From Viola odorata (lineage: Eukaryota > Streptophyta > Magnoliopsida > Malpighiales > Violaceae), in the NCBI GenBank assembly GCA_963691705.1, contig OY829542.1:38240579-38304578 (forward strand): 64,000 bases of DNA, read 5' to 3'. The notes below the pieces were generated by a model. It saw nothing but the letters and a program-made list of their open reading frames with translations. It was not told the DNA's origin and made no database searches. Positions within the stretch are counted from its first letter, which is position 1; each line of letters opens with the position of its first letter. This document shows, piece by piece, positions 43,515 through 54,191 of this stretch. A program made the position numbers and the translations under genes.

Positions 43515-45102
43515 TGATAGCATGTCTTTATTGTAGATTTTTCTATCTTATTTCCGGCCTTTTCGAGGGCAAGATACTTCTGATTTGCCTGTTTCCCCAT
43601 CTTTTTGCAGATCAGCGCCTAAAGGGAGAAAAGAGCAAAAATGAGCATATTTGGAAGGATTTCTGAAGAATTGAAGATCGAGGTCTATAAAAGCAGAGGT
43701 CATCAAGCCCGCGACGCTAACCGAACCATTGAGCAGTCTCATGCCCTTGACTTCCCTACATCAGACCAGAGATCAAGAGCCAAAGGAAGGAATCCCAAGC
43801 GCTTCTAGAAGGTGTCAGACACTTCTAGAAGATTCCAAAATATCCTCTGCCAAGGACGCGGTCCCCCTACATGCTGGCATCCTTCCAAGCGCTGACAGCC
43901 TCTCTCCCTTAGCTGTATTTTTATCCCCTAGCTAGTTTTAGCCTATATAAGCTTAGCTTTAGGGTTTTTGTAAGGGGAGGCTGACTGAAGACACTAAAAA
44001 CATTACTCTTTCTTTTACCCTAATTTCTAGGGATATTATTCTCTTGAATCTTGGAGCAGCCACCAGTTTTGTAAAGGGAGAAGCCATTCTCCTTTGATTT
44101 ATTAAATCATTTACCGGTTTCCTCTAATCCTTTTCTTTACTCTTTCTTGCATGATATTTATTATCTACTGTTTGTATCTTGTTATGAGTAGCTAAATACC
44201 TCCCTCTTAGTGAAGGGTGTTGCAAGGGTTGCAAGGGTTAGTTAGGAGGCCTAAAATGTGCTTAATATATTCTCTTGTCATATTCAATCATTTATCATTT
44301 TAATCCTTGCTTATTTAGAACTGTTGAGGGCCTAATCAACTGTCAATATTTCTACATGAGTATTGCCATTCTCTTGGTTATAACTGACGCGAATCCTTGA
44401 GATAAAGTAGGCACCTAGTGTAGACATCGCAAGAGGTCTTTCGTCTAGGGGTATTTGATTGTATAGGTTATGTGATGCGAGCTTCACAAACTGAGATGTC
44501 ACGCCCTAGATCTGTCTTGCCTCCACTTCATGGGCATCTTGAGTAGTGCCTCCCCGCATTCATGCTTGGGAGGACGGCAAAACGTCAAGGCCACCCCATA
44601 TGTGGAAACGGGGGGTAACTTCTACCTACGAAGGTGAGTAGGGAGTCTACGTGGAAACATGACTCCTATAGCAGGTCTGTGCTTGAGTTTGGAATATTTT
44701 CATACCCATGATTAAGTGACCTAGAACGCAACCCGAGAACACCTTTTGCTAAGATCTATTTCCCTCTAATTTATATCTGTCTTACTGCTTTTTGTGCCCT
44801 CGAATCTCTTTTGTTATTATGCCCTTGATTGCTTTTTACTTTCGTGCCCCCGAATGCCTGTTACTTTTATGATTGCAATTTACATTTGTTTACTGATCTG
44901 TTTTGTTAGCTCCCATATCTGCGTCGATTAATTCGTTAATTAGTGTTTCTTTACCGTATTCTGTTGGATTTGTCCCTTGTCATACATCTTTATTAACGTT
45001 TTATTCCTTCAATCTCTGTGGTTCGACCATGACTTTCCCTGTACATATTTATTTGTGCATTTAGGCATCAGGAAAATATTTAATACATTTGAGTGACGAT
45101 CA
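43515..45102 (+). mobile_element. 5' LTR of Athila element J
   Basis: 1588 bp from TGATAGCATG to GTGACGATCA, followed by the Athila-type PBS. It contains CTATATAAGCTTAGC near 43950 as a likely promoter. It is inserted in the 3' LTR of E. Confidence 0.9.
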
Positions 45103-45107
45103 AATTT

Positions 45108-45127
45108 TGGCGCCGTTGCCGGGGATT
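45108..45127 (+). other. Primer-binding site of Athila J
   Basis: TGGCGCCGTTGCCGGGGATT, five bases after the LTR end, is the classic PBS of Athila and related plant Ty3/gypsy elements. Confidence 0.95.
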
Positions 45128-45159
45128 GAACGGTACTAACTTTGTTTTTATTTTTGTAT

Positions 45160-46890
45160 GACCAAGAGATCTGCTCCAGATCTACTCCCTCTAGACCTCG
45201 AATTGACCAGAATGGAGAGAGAACTTTGAAGGCAAGCCAGAGGAACATCTACCCAATGTAGAGTGATCCCCCATCCTGCCCTCGATGGATCTCCTTCCAA
45301 TCTGGCCGCCCAGGACCGTCAATTTTTCCTAGATCTAGCCTATCTCCATCGTAGTCTCGAAAATCCAGTAGCAACCCAATTCGATTTCCCAGCAATGGAA
45401 GACCATGATAACAATGAACGTCACGAGGATCCACCACCACCTCCTCCAGCACAACAAACCATCGATAACTTACATGCAACCCCCGACATGTGAAGTAGCT
45501 GTATTGTCTGACCCGCTGTCCTTCATGACTGGACCTTGAAGTCAGCCGTTATGCATCACCTTCCAACCTTTCGAGGGATTGCCAAGGAAAACGCACTCCG
45601 TCATCTTCAACAGCTCCACTCTATCTGCGAGGCCATGAAACCCGCCAACGTGGGCATCGAACAAGCCAAGTTGCGCGCCTTCTAGTGGTCTCTCAAAGAT
45701 GATGCCCTCGACTAGTACTATGACCTCCCACTAAGGTCCATTCATTCTTGGGCGGACATGTCTAAGATCTTCACCGAGAAGTATTATTCGACTTCTATTT
45801 CCAACACCACGCACAAACAACTTGTCTCCATAATCCAGAAAAAGGAGGAGACTCTAGCCCAGTATTGTGAGAGGTTCCAGAAGATGCAATCTAGCTGTCC
45901 TTCCCATAACCTCACGGAGCATGCCCTTGTTCAGTATTTTTGTGAAGGCCTCAAAGTCCACGATAAGGCCTTAGTCAACGCTGCTGCCAGCGGATCTCTA
46001 ACTGCTCTTACCCTATCAGCCGCTATGGCAACAATAGAACTCATGGCCAAGAATGCTTCATCTGACCCAACCAACAATCAAGGCCAAGATGTCCAAGTTG
46101 CAGCCTTGCAGATTAGCTATCTTCCCTTACAGGGATGTTTCAGAATTTTTTGTCAGGGCAATCCGCGCCTGTCAAGGCCTGCCAAATCTGTAATTTTGTG
46201 GACCACCCCACTGATGCATGTCCCTACATTCCGGACGAAATCCAAGTTAATGCTGCTGGTCAGTATGTCCCGACTCCTTATGGTCAAAACTACAATCACG
46301 GCTGGAAACAGCCAAATCTAGGATGGGTTCCAAACCCTCAGCCTTCGGGGCCTAGCCACCAACAGCACCAACAGAATCCATATGGCAATCACCCTCCACC
46401 CCCCAACATGCAGAATTACAGACCACGACCCACTTTTCATCAAAATCAGTATCAACGCCAACCTCCCCAGGATCAGACTTTTGTCGTGCCCCTGAATCCT
46501 TAGATACCTAAGAATCCCAAGCAGAAGGAAATCGAGGAATTTAAGAAACAAATGAGCACGATGATGGGCCAAGTGAAAGAGTTAACAAATCAGGGGAGAT
46601 TCCCACCTCAGACCGAAATGAATCCAAAGCACAATGTCTGTGCATTGACTCTAGGAAATGGAACAACCTTGACACCTCCTGCAAATCCTGCCCATGATAT
46701 TGTGAATTCTCCAGAGTCTGAACTCAAGCCGAAACCTAGAGCAAAACTTCCAAAAGTGCCCAGACTGGTCGAGGTCACGGAAGAAAGAGTCCGCTCTCCC
46801 AGAGGTTCACCAAGGAATGACCCCAATCCACCCGAATTCACCCAGGAATACATTCATAAGATTCTCGAGCCCCCATTTCCCCAAAGACTG
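45160..46890 (+). pseudogene. Athila gag of element J
   Basis: The gag starts with a DLLPLDLELTRMERELRRQ-like N-terminus (about 45165-45240) and an acidic, Pro-rich part (45263-45493). The capsid-like core at 45758-46100 has WADMSKIFTEKYYSTS, KKEETLAQYCERFQKMQSSC, HNLTEHALVQYFCEGL and AAASGSLTALT, typical of Athila gag. It is followed by a CxxCxxxDHPTDAC zinc-knuckle-like segment (46170-46220) in the frame of 46135-46503, an Asn/Gln/Pro-rich tail and a Lys/Pro-rich part (46552-46890). Stops and frame changes near 45490, 45684, 46130 and 46501. The right end is cut by the LTR of K at 46891; the rest of J is not seen in the window. Confidence 0.85.
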
Positions 46891-47846
46891 TGATACGATC
46901 CTAGTTGCTTAGGATGCGTAGCACGTAATTCTGATCGTTGTTCAAAGATGGATATCAATGCGGAAGAAGATAACTCACTTAGACAACGTAAGCCTACTGA
47001 ACGCTAAGCAACAGCCAACCTAAGTCCGAACAAGAGAGGATCCTTGTCGAATCACTACGCCTATATCCCTTGTGGATATCAACCTAGGGCAGACAACAAG
47101 TAGGATGCAATTTCGGGTTTTACTTGTTTGACGACTCGAGTATTACGGACTGGAGAAGGAACAAGGTTTAATTGATGAACAATGGGCAGAGATTTGAAGA
47201 GAGAAGTCTCAATTTTATCAAAATAAAATCCAACTCAATAATGGAGCTAAACGGCTCCTTATAAAGAGTTTACAAGCAAACCCTAATAGGAATAGAAGTA
47301 TGAGTTCTAATTAAGGAAATTAACTTAATTAACTAATTAACCAATTAACTAATTAAATAATTAAAGTAAATATAAATATATTTAAATACATTCCAGCAGT
47401 CCATGTCGAGTTCTCCATCATCGGGCTAAGGTTTGGGCCGAAACCTCAAGTTGTATGTTGTCTCGCGTACACACTGCGCACCATAATATCAACTTCCATA
47501 ACTTTCAAACCACTGGGCCAAATGGGCTGAAACTTGTCCCAAATGAAAGCTAACATCCTGAAGTTTCCAACAAGAGGTCTATTGCACGATTCAGACATGT
47601 ACAGAGCAGGCTAGATTCTGACGAATTTTCCTATTTCGTCTGCGCCTAGAATGACTGTGTGCGAGATTGTCATCTAGAATCTCCTTGAGATCTACTTGTC
47701 TGAATGCTCTGAAACTTGGAGAAAATAAACATAACACATAGAGGTTTCCATCAAGCCTTTAGGACCTCTGATCGGACTCCATCTACTCCATCATGTCTTG
47801 ACGCTTTTGTCCATGTAGTCGCGTGATACATCTTGGGATCGTATCA
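46891..47846 (-). mobile_element. 3' LTR of element K
   Basis: 956 bp. Both ends carry TGATACGATCC in inverted orientation, an unusually long terminal inverted repeat for an LTR. The minus-strand promoter CTTTATAAGGAGCC overlaps a GGAGCCGTTTAGCTCC hairpin (47243-47258). Left duplication candidate GACTG (46886-46890); the right copy is lost. Confidence 0.85.
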
Positions 47847-49301
47847 TTCCCTCCCTCTTCGGAAAGATTCGCCCTCGAATCTTGCTCAGCATAATCTGCC
47901 CACGAAAGCTTCACAATTATATGCTCAAAGCATACTCGCCATCTCTCGTGCTTCCTTAGTCGACATCTCTTGCGCTTGAAGGTCAATGCGCTAGTGTTGG
48001 TTGGAGGATTCACATCATTCCCTCTCCCTTCGAAAGGATTCGCCCTCGAATCTAATTTTAGACCTGCACCACAATACCTTAAGTTAGTAACATCAAAATA
48101 AGCGCAAAGCGAACCATACCAACCTCGCAAATTCAACTTGGCGGCTATATCTTTGAATATGTCTATGCATCGGGTAAGACCATCGCCCCAAGCGGTCTTC
48201 TTTACTTGAACTTGGATTGGATCCCATCCGTGGTGTAAGCACTGACAAATCCAAGTCCCTATCTTGAAGGATTCACTCATTCTTCCATGGTGCCCCAAAG
48301 TTGCCATCTTGATACCCAAGCGCGCACCATAGCCCTTGGCTTGTCCATGGGCTATCTGCATTATCTCGATCTCTTTGTTGCCACTTATACTAAATAAGAC
48401 ACTCCAAGGCAGCAACATTAAACTGAATAATTTCATAAGAATAAAATCACACATGTGTTTCAATAACACACGAAAGATAATAGCGTGTATAAAAAGGTAA
48501 TAAGTATATAAAAGAAACGGAAAACATTCCTTCCAAGTAAGTTCATACTCACAAACCGACACATGTCTCACAGCCCCAAGAGCTCTCTCCTCCATATCTA
48601 GCTGCCTCAAGAATTGTGGTGGCAAGGATAAATCTCGCTCCATAGGCGCACTCAACGTTCGCCACGATTCTTGGCCGAAATCGCTAAAGGACTTCTTCTT
48701 TTGATTACTAACAAAACTCCAAGGAACAATATATGAAATAATAATATCCTTAAAGGTTAAGTTAATAATAAAACAGCAGCCAATTACACAATCCTCAAAC
48801 ATATCATGTTCATCAAAATTTTGCAAAAGATCATGCGACCTATATAAGCGATTGCGTCGAAAAAGAGCCCCTCCAAAGCCTATTGGCTTAAACACAAAAT
48901 TGTCATGAAATTCACACTTGGAAGAATAGTTATTCAATGTAAAAACATGTGACAATTCAATTAAAGTTGTGTTAGAGATAACACAATCCATGTCTCTCGA
49001 CCCAGTCATCATACCAAACTGTTTTCGCTTTCGCGAGTAATTTTCAAAGGCATATGACTTGACCTTCGGTGCTTGCATATAACCATCATCATTTAAATAA
49101 AAATCAGATTTATACAAATTAAGAAGGTTAGTATACTCAATCAAATTAGACGTAGGAAATGAAAACCATACCACACCCATTCTGTTAGGGTTTGCTGAAA
49201 TAGGCACCACGGATGCACAAGGCTCTTTCCCCCTTCTTGATGGTAAGGTAAGAGGCTTCTCTTCTGCTAACAGCCTGCTCTTGTTCTGCACATGAGGTGG
49301 A
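47783..49301 (-). CDS. Long open frame of element K, degenerate integrase
   Basis: About 505 codons are open on the minus strand (523 if the overlap with element L is counted) and the last 63 bp lie inside the LTR. The C-terminal two thirds line up, weakly, with chromovirus integrase: [20 protein letters not shown] with [64 protein letters not shown]. The second catalytic Asp context (SDRD) reads SNQK and the Glu motif is not recognisable, so it cannot be a working integrase. Hydrophobic stretches at residues about 188-215 and 278-323 correspond to core helices and strands in the alignment. The N-terminal 180 residues are not recognised. Two DSRAN motifs (residues about 435 and 492) lie at two polypurine tracts. 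It is odd that the frame is open while motifs have eroded. Confidence 0.55.
48016..48045 (-). other. Second polypurine tract of element K
   Basis: Minus-strand CGAAGGGAGAGGGAA followed by TGATGTGAATCC looks like a polypurine tract and LTR start, but the real LTR starts about 170 bp further on, after CGAAGAGGGAGGGAA (47861-47847). The same doubling is seen in element H. Confidence 0.65.
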
Positions 49302-50968
49302 GTACAGGTAGACGAAGAGAAGGTAAAATCAATTAAGGAGTGGCCGCAACCCAAAAATGCTAGTGACGTCAGGTCCTTTCACGGTTTGGCCAGTTTCTAC
49401 CGTCACTTTGTGCCTAACTTTTCAATGGTAGTTGCCTCTCTTAATGAGCTCACAAAGAATAATGTACCATTTGAATGGGGAGACCGACAGGAAGAAACCT
49501 TCCAGGAGCTGAAGAACTGGCTCATGCAGTCACCGGTACTGACCGTACCGAATTTCAACAAGCCCTTTGAGTTAGAATGTGACGCCAGTGGTATCGATAT
49601 CGGGGCCGTTCTTACTCAAGAAGGACATCCGGTAGCTTATTTTAGTGAAAAAAGTAACAGAGCACAACTCAATTATTCCACCTATGACCGTGAACTATAC
49701 GCACTAGTGAGATCCATGATGGTGTGGAAACACTATCTCCTTCCAAATCAGTTCGTCATCCATACAGATCATCTGAGTCTCAAATACCTTCAAGGACAAG
49801 CGAAGCTCAACAAACGGCATGCCAAGTGGATGGAACTTATTGAAGCCTATCATTACACTATCAAGTACAAAAAGGGCAAGGAAAATGTGGTTGCCGACGC
49901 TCTCTCAAGAACGTACATGCTCATTAATTCCATTGATGCGAAATTTTTTGGATTTGCCAATCTAGTAGACCTTTATAAACATGATAAAACCTTTCGTGAC
50001 ATATATGTTACATGTGATAAAGGGCCCTACTTGCATTTTGTGAAGCATGACGAATTTCTATTCAAACACAAACGGCTTTGCATACCCATGTCCAGCATTC
50101 GAGAATTACTTGTGTTGGAAGCCCATAAGAGTGGATTAAATGGTCATTTTGGTATTACCAAGACATTACATGCGCTGAAAGACCACTTCTTTTTGCCAAA
50201 GATGAAAGTTGATGTAACGAAGTTAATTACTAAATGTTTTGTATGCAAACGGGCTACATCCATGCATCATGCATCTTACATGCCATTACCGGTACCTAGC
50301 CATCCTTGGGTTGACTTATCGATGGATTTTATTTTAGGACTACCAAGGTCCAGAACCGGTAATGATTTCATCTTTGTTGTTGTTGACCTTTTCTCTAAAA
50401 TGGCTCATTTCATTCCCTGTGCAAAAACTCATGATGCTTGTCGTATTGCTTATCTATTTTTCCAAAATATTGTCCGTTTGCATGACATGCCTAGAACAAT
50501 AGTTAGTGACAGGGATACTAAATTCTTGAGTCATTTTTGGCATACGTTATAATCCCTACTAGGCACTTGTCATCCTCAAATAGACGGACATACGGAAGTA
50601 GTGAATAGGACCTTAGGATCATTTTTGCGAGTCATGGTTGACATACACAGTACTAAGTGGGAAGATAGCATTGCATTTATTGAATTTGCTTATAACAATG
50701 CCTATCACTCAACCATTAGCTTCTCTCCGTTTGAGGTGGTATACGAGTTTCAGCCCCTGCCTCTTGATCTCTTACCGTTACCTTTGAGTGTGCTTTAAGT
50801 GTGTAGATGGTGAAACCAAGGTAGATAAGGTCAAGAAGTTTCACACGGAGGTCCGGAAGAACATAGAAGCAATGAACGCCAGAGAGGTCATCAAACGGAA
50901 TAAGGGCAAGACACCGACATCGTTTGAGCCAGGCCAATGGTTTTGCTTACACCAACAAACATTAACGG
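49302..50968 (+). pseudogene. RT end, RNase H and integrase of element L
   Basis: The frame starts abruptly at 49302 inside RT ([14 protein letters not shown]). It is open to 50552, with RT thumb and connection, RNase H with all four acidic sites ([37 protein letters not shown]), and integrase with zinc domain ([19 protein letters not shown]), first Asp in [11 protein letters not shown] and second in [10 protein letters not shown] frameshift or small deletion at 50550-50575 follows. The catalytic Glu is in HTEVVNRTLGSF (50590). A stop lies at 50798. The C-terminal domain stops after FEPGQWFCLHQQ, where the LTR begins at once: the GPF-like end and polypurine tract are deleted. This is the best preserved chromovirus pol piece in the window. 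Confidence 0.9.
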
Positions 50969-51790
50969 TGATTGCGCACTATGGCGGAACCCAAGAGCCG
51001 GAAGCTTACAGGATAGTTACCGGGAATGTGTCTATTACCGGTAACCATTATCTTTCGGAAACCTCCATGAGGGACGCTGGGAACGCTCAACAAACAGACT
51101 TCTTCGGCAAGGTTACCGAAAATACGTATGTTACCGAGAATGTGCCTCTTATCTGGAAAGCGCCAAATACCGAAAGTCTTTAGAAGCGTTGCCAAGAGTC
51201 GTCGACAAAACCAGAAACCTTTGGGAGGGATATCGGGAAGACCTATCGGGAGACTGACGGATCTAACTGTACTTACTAGTATAAATAGCCAGCTCTTCTC
51301 TCATTTTAGTCAGTTTTTGTGTAAAGTGTTTATTGCTTGTGTAGAGAATATCCCGTCCACTAAACACTAGAAACTCACCTTGTGAGGATCAAGTATAGAA
51401 GATGACTTGATTCATTACAAGTAAAAGATCCACCATCTTCAACCTTTGATTTACTGTTTGTGTTAAATCCTATACGACTTTTGGGATATTTGTAATCGAT
51501 CAATATATTGGATTTCTGTATTTGGATGTTTACTAGCAAGTGTGATTTGATGTTTATTATTAATTAATTATTTTGAATTAAGTATCCAATTACAAATCCC
51601 ATCGTTGTTGTTCTGCTTCTTTGTTTATCATTATCTTGTTATTCCACTGCATCCTCCGTCTTTTTCATTTTCACAACCTTCATCGATTCTGTTTGTAAAC
51701 CACTCGGGTTTTAATTGATAACTCGAGCTAGTTCTTAGCCGCAAAGCTCAAACCCATCTGATTCTGCGAAAGGGAACTCGAATCGCGTCA
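50969..51790 (+). mobile_element. 3' LTR of element L
   Basis: 822 bp, TGATTGCGCACT to GAATCGCGTCA. AGTATAAATAGC near 51280, then GTGTTTATTGCTTG and GTGAGGATCAAG, follow the same order as in the LTRs of B, so L and B share promoter and R-U5 type. No target duplication is found (AACGG left, ATTAG right), consistent with the internal deletion on the left. Confidence 0.8.
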
Positions 51791-53560
51791 ATTAGGCTCC
51801 TTAATAAAGTGTCTCTTTAAGTGACTTGATATAGAAGGAGTATAGGACGTCTAAGTGAACCAGATTTCTATAGCTTCCTTATAAATCAAAAGTTAATATC
51901 AATGATCAATGTTTATGAATCATAACCTTAAGCGTCTTTACTGGGAATCTTTATCATCTCTATTGTACTACCATATTTTAAACCTTGTTTCTTGTTACCT
52001 TTACAATTCAACTTGTTGTTTATTCCACATTTATTCTCACAATTGAAACCCCCTTGTTTATTTTGCTTGTCTTACATTTGATCATGCTTGGAAGCTTGAA
52101 TTATATCATTGTTCTCTAACGAGTGAACCTCTTATCACTAATGTGAATCTCTTTTGTCAATCAGTGTTGAACTATATTCATTTGTATTTTTTATGGATTC
52201 TTGACCCAGTCAATTGGTGAAAAAAAAAATTTCATTAAAAAGTGATCACTAATATGTTGGAAATATGCCACCACATACTTCTTCACTACTTATTAATTTT
52301 TAAGATTCTCATCATGTTATTAACACAATAGTGACAAATTAAATGTTATTATTTAGTTTCTAGAGATCGTCACTGAAGATGTTTATATATCATTTTAGCC
52401 TTCTTATTTTGTCAATTCCCTTACAATCAACACACTGATAGCAAATACTCCCTCCGTCCTCTAATAATTGTCACTTTCCTATGGATTCTTACTGTTCATA
52501 ATAATTTTCATTTTGCCTTTTCGGTCCCATATATTTTGTACTGTTGAAGGATGGGTTGGCCAGTTATTGAACAAAAACCAAAGTTCGATTTGAAACAGAA
52601 AAGAAAAAAAAAAGATGATTACATGCTCCCACTGTTTCGAAACGACATTGTTTAGAAGACAGAGGGAGTACTATTTTGTCACTACAAATTGTCACTAAAT
52701 TATCTTTCTACCTTTTTATTTTATTAATTTACAAACTTTTAGAGATGATATGTATATATATAAAGGGGGGTTGAATAAGCTACCAAGTATACTAATTTCA
52801 TTTTACAAGAAATTCCACAAACACTTGGTGTACAATAGGTGATTAAAGCAACAAAGTAAAGATAAAGGAAAGAAAAACTTAACAAGAGATTTATAGTGGT
52901 TTCCTTAACAACCACTACATAGAAATCACTAATCTCTAGGATTTCTAACCTCCAATTTGTGGGTTTATGGTTCACTAAAAAATCTAGTTTTTTCCAAAGC
53001 TTCAAGCTAACAACTTTTACAACTAGTTTTACTCAAGGTTAGAAACCAACTAAGATTTTTACCAAAGCTCAAGCTTAAACCTACTATCATTTTTACGTTG
53101 CATTGTAACTTAAATTGGACTATTGAGATATACTTATAACCAATAGTTTCTAATAATTAGCCACTTAAATAATCATGAAGTAATCCTTCTTTAAACTCCA
53201 TTTTATGGACTTCAAGACCTAAAAAGACACTCATCAAACTTAGTGAACCCGCAGTGATGAATCTTTTGCATAACTATTTCAACTTATTATTTACAAATCT
53301 TAAAATAATGTTGTTTCTAGGGGGGAAATGCAGAGGTTTCAATAATTATGAAATTTTAATTATGATCTATTATGATTCTCGTCAATTTATATGAATATAC
53401 TTACACTGCTTTGAAATATTTCAATTTTTATATATTTTCAAGTGGAAATAACGCTGAAATTATCATTTTATAATTTTACGAGTTAGGAATGGTGATCATA
53501 ATTTTATTATTAAATAATTTCTTTAAAAAATCCCTTAATATAACTTATGGAGACGAAGAG
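51791..53560. other. Unassigned AT-rich DNA
   Basis: I see no retrotransposon domain and no convincing gene here. The minus-strand ORF at 52739-53005 looks like a chance frame in AT-rich sequence. The only recognisable feature is the MITE at 52448-52668. This may be the oldest, pre-insertion DNA of the window. Confidence 0.5.
52448..52668. mobile_element. Stowaway-like MITE
   Basis: A 221-bp element with inverted ends CTCCCTCCGTC and (reverse complement of) CTCCCTCTGTC, flanked by TA on both sides (52446-52447, 52669-52670). Size, ends and TA target fit Stowaway MITEs of the Tc1/mariner group. No coding capacity. Confidence 0.9.
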
Positions 53561-54191
53561 ATGTAAGTTAAGGCCAAGACTAGAAAAAGATTGATCTAGG
53601 TCAAGACGAGTAACACAAGTAATGAACAAGAAGAAAGTGCGGAAATAGAAGAAACAAACAAGCGGATTAGATAAGAAAATATGAAGTACAAGCCGAAATG
53701 GAAATGCTTATATTAATGATAAAAAATGATTACAAGTTTAATGATTTAAAAATATTTACTTGTAGAGATGTAAGTTATCATCAACTAGACATCACACAAG
53801 AGAGTTTTTGGGTGAACAAGGAGGAGGTTTCCTCTACTCAAGCAATATTCACTTTCAATAAAAACTAAAGAAAATAGCCTAACATTAGTATACTTATATG
53901 TAGGGTAGAAATGAGCTAAAATGGACTAAAATGGCCCTGGGTTGGCCGGCTGACTTGGGTCATAAAGGTGTTAGGCGCACCATGTGCCCATGTGCCACAG
54001 CTAGGGTCAATGGTATATGCATGCCATGCACATAGTGAGGTTATTGTCCATGTGGCCTGCGCGCGCAAGGCTTATGTTACACGCGTGCGCCCAAGCTGTG
54101 CGATGGTGCGGGCCTCATTCCGTGCGAGGACTCGAAGGCCATTTCATGCGATGGCGTGAGCCCCGTCTCGTGCGATGGCGCCCAAGCCCAT
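53561..54191 (-). mobile_element. Remainder of E' LTR
   Basis: Minus-strand LTR DNA on the far side of the Athila solo LTR. It contains TACATATAAGTATAC (about 53905-53890) as a possible promoter and a GTGAATATTGCTTGAGTAG segment like that of B and L. The left edge is uncertain; I find no clean GTATCA-type terminus. Confidence 0.5.

Larger units (their letters stand above)
41866..45102. repeat. Inverted duplication, left arm
   Basis: This arm matches the reverse complement of 54192-57447: the end of E RNase H, integrase with the same deletion and the same TAG, 215 bp of LTR, and an Athila LTR at the same target site. See the right arm. Confidence 0.85.

Noticed and set aside
47783..49301. K ORF as a novel membrane protein or env-like gene, because of two hydrophobic stretches.
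   Set aside because: The stretches fall in order between blocks that still resemble integrase core and C-terminal domain (KECFPF, FKIGTW, VTNLRYC), so degenerate integrase explains them better.
52739..53005. 88-codon minus-strand ORF as a host gene.
   Set aside because: AT-rich, no domain, no splice context; similar chance frames occur across the region.
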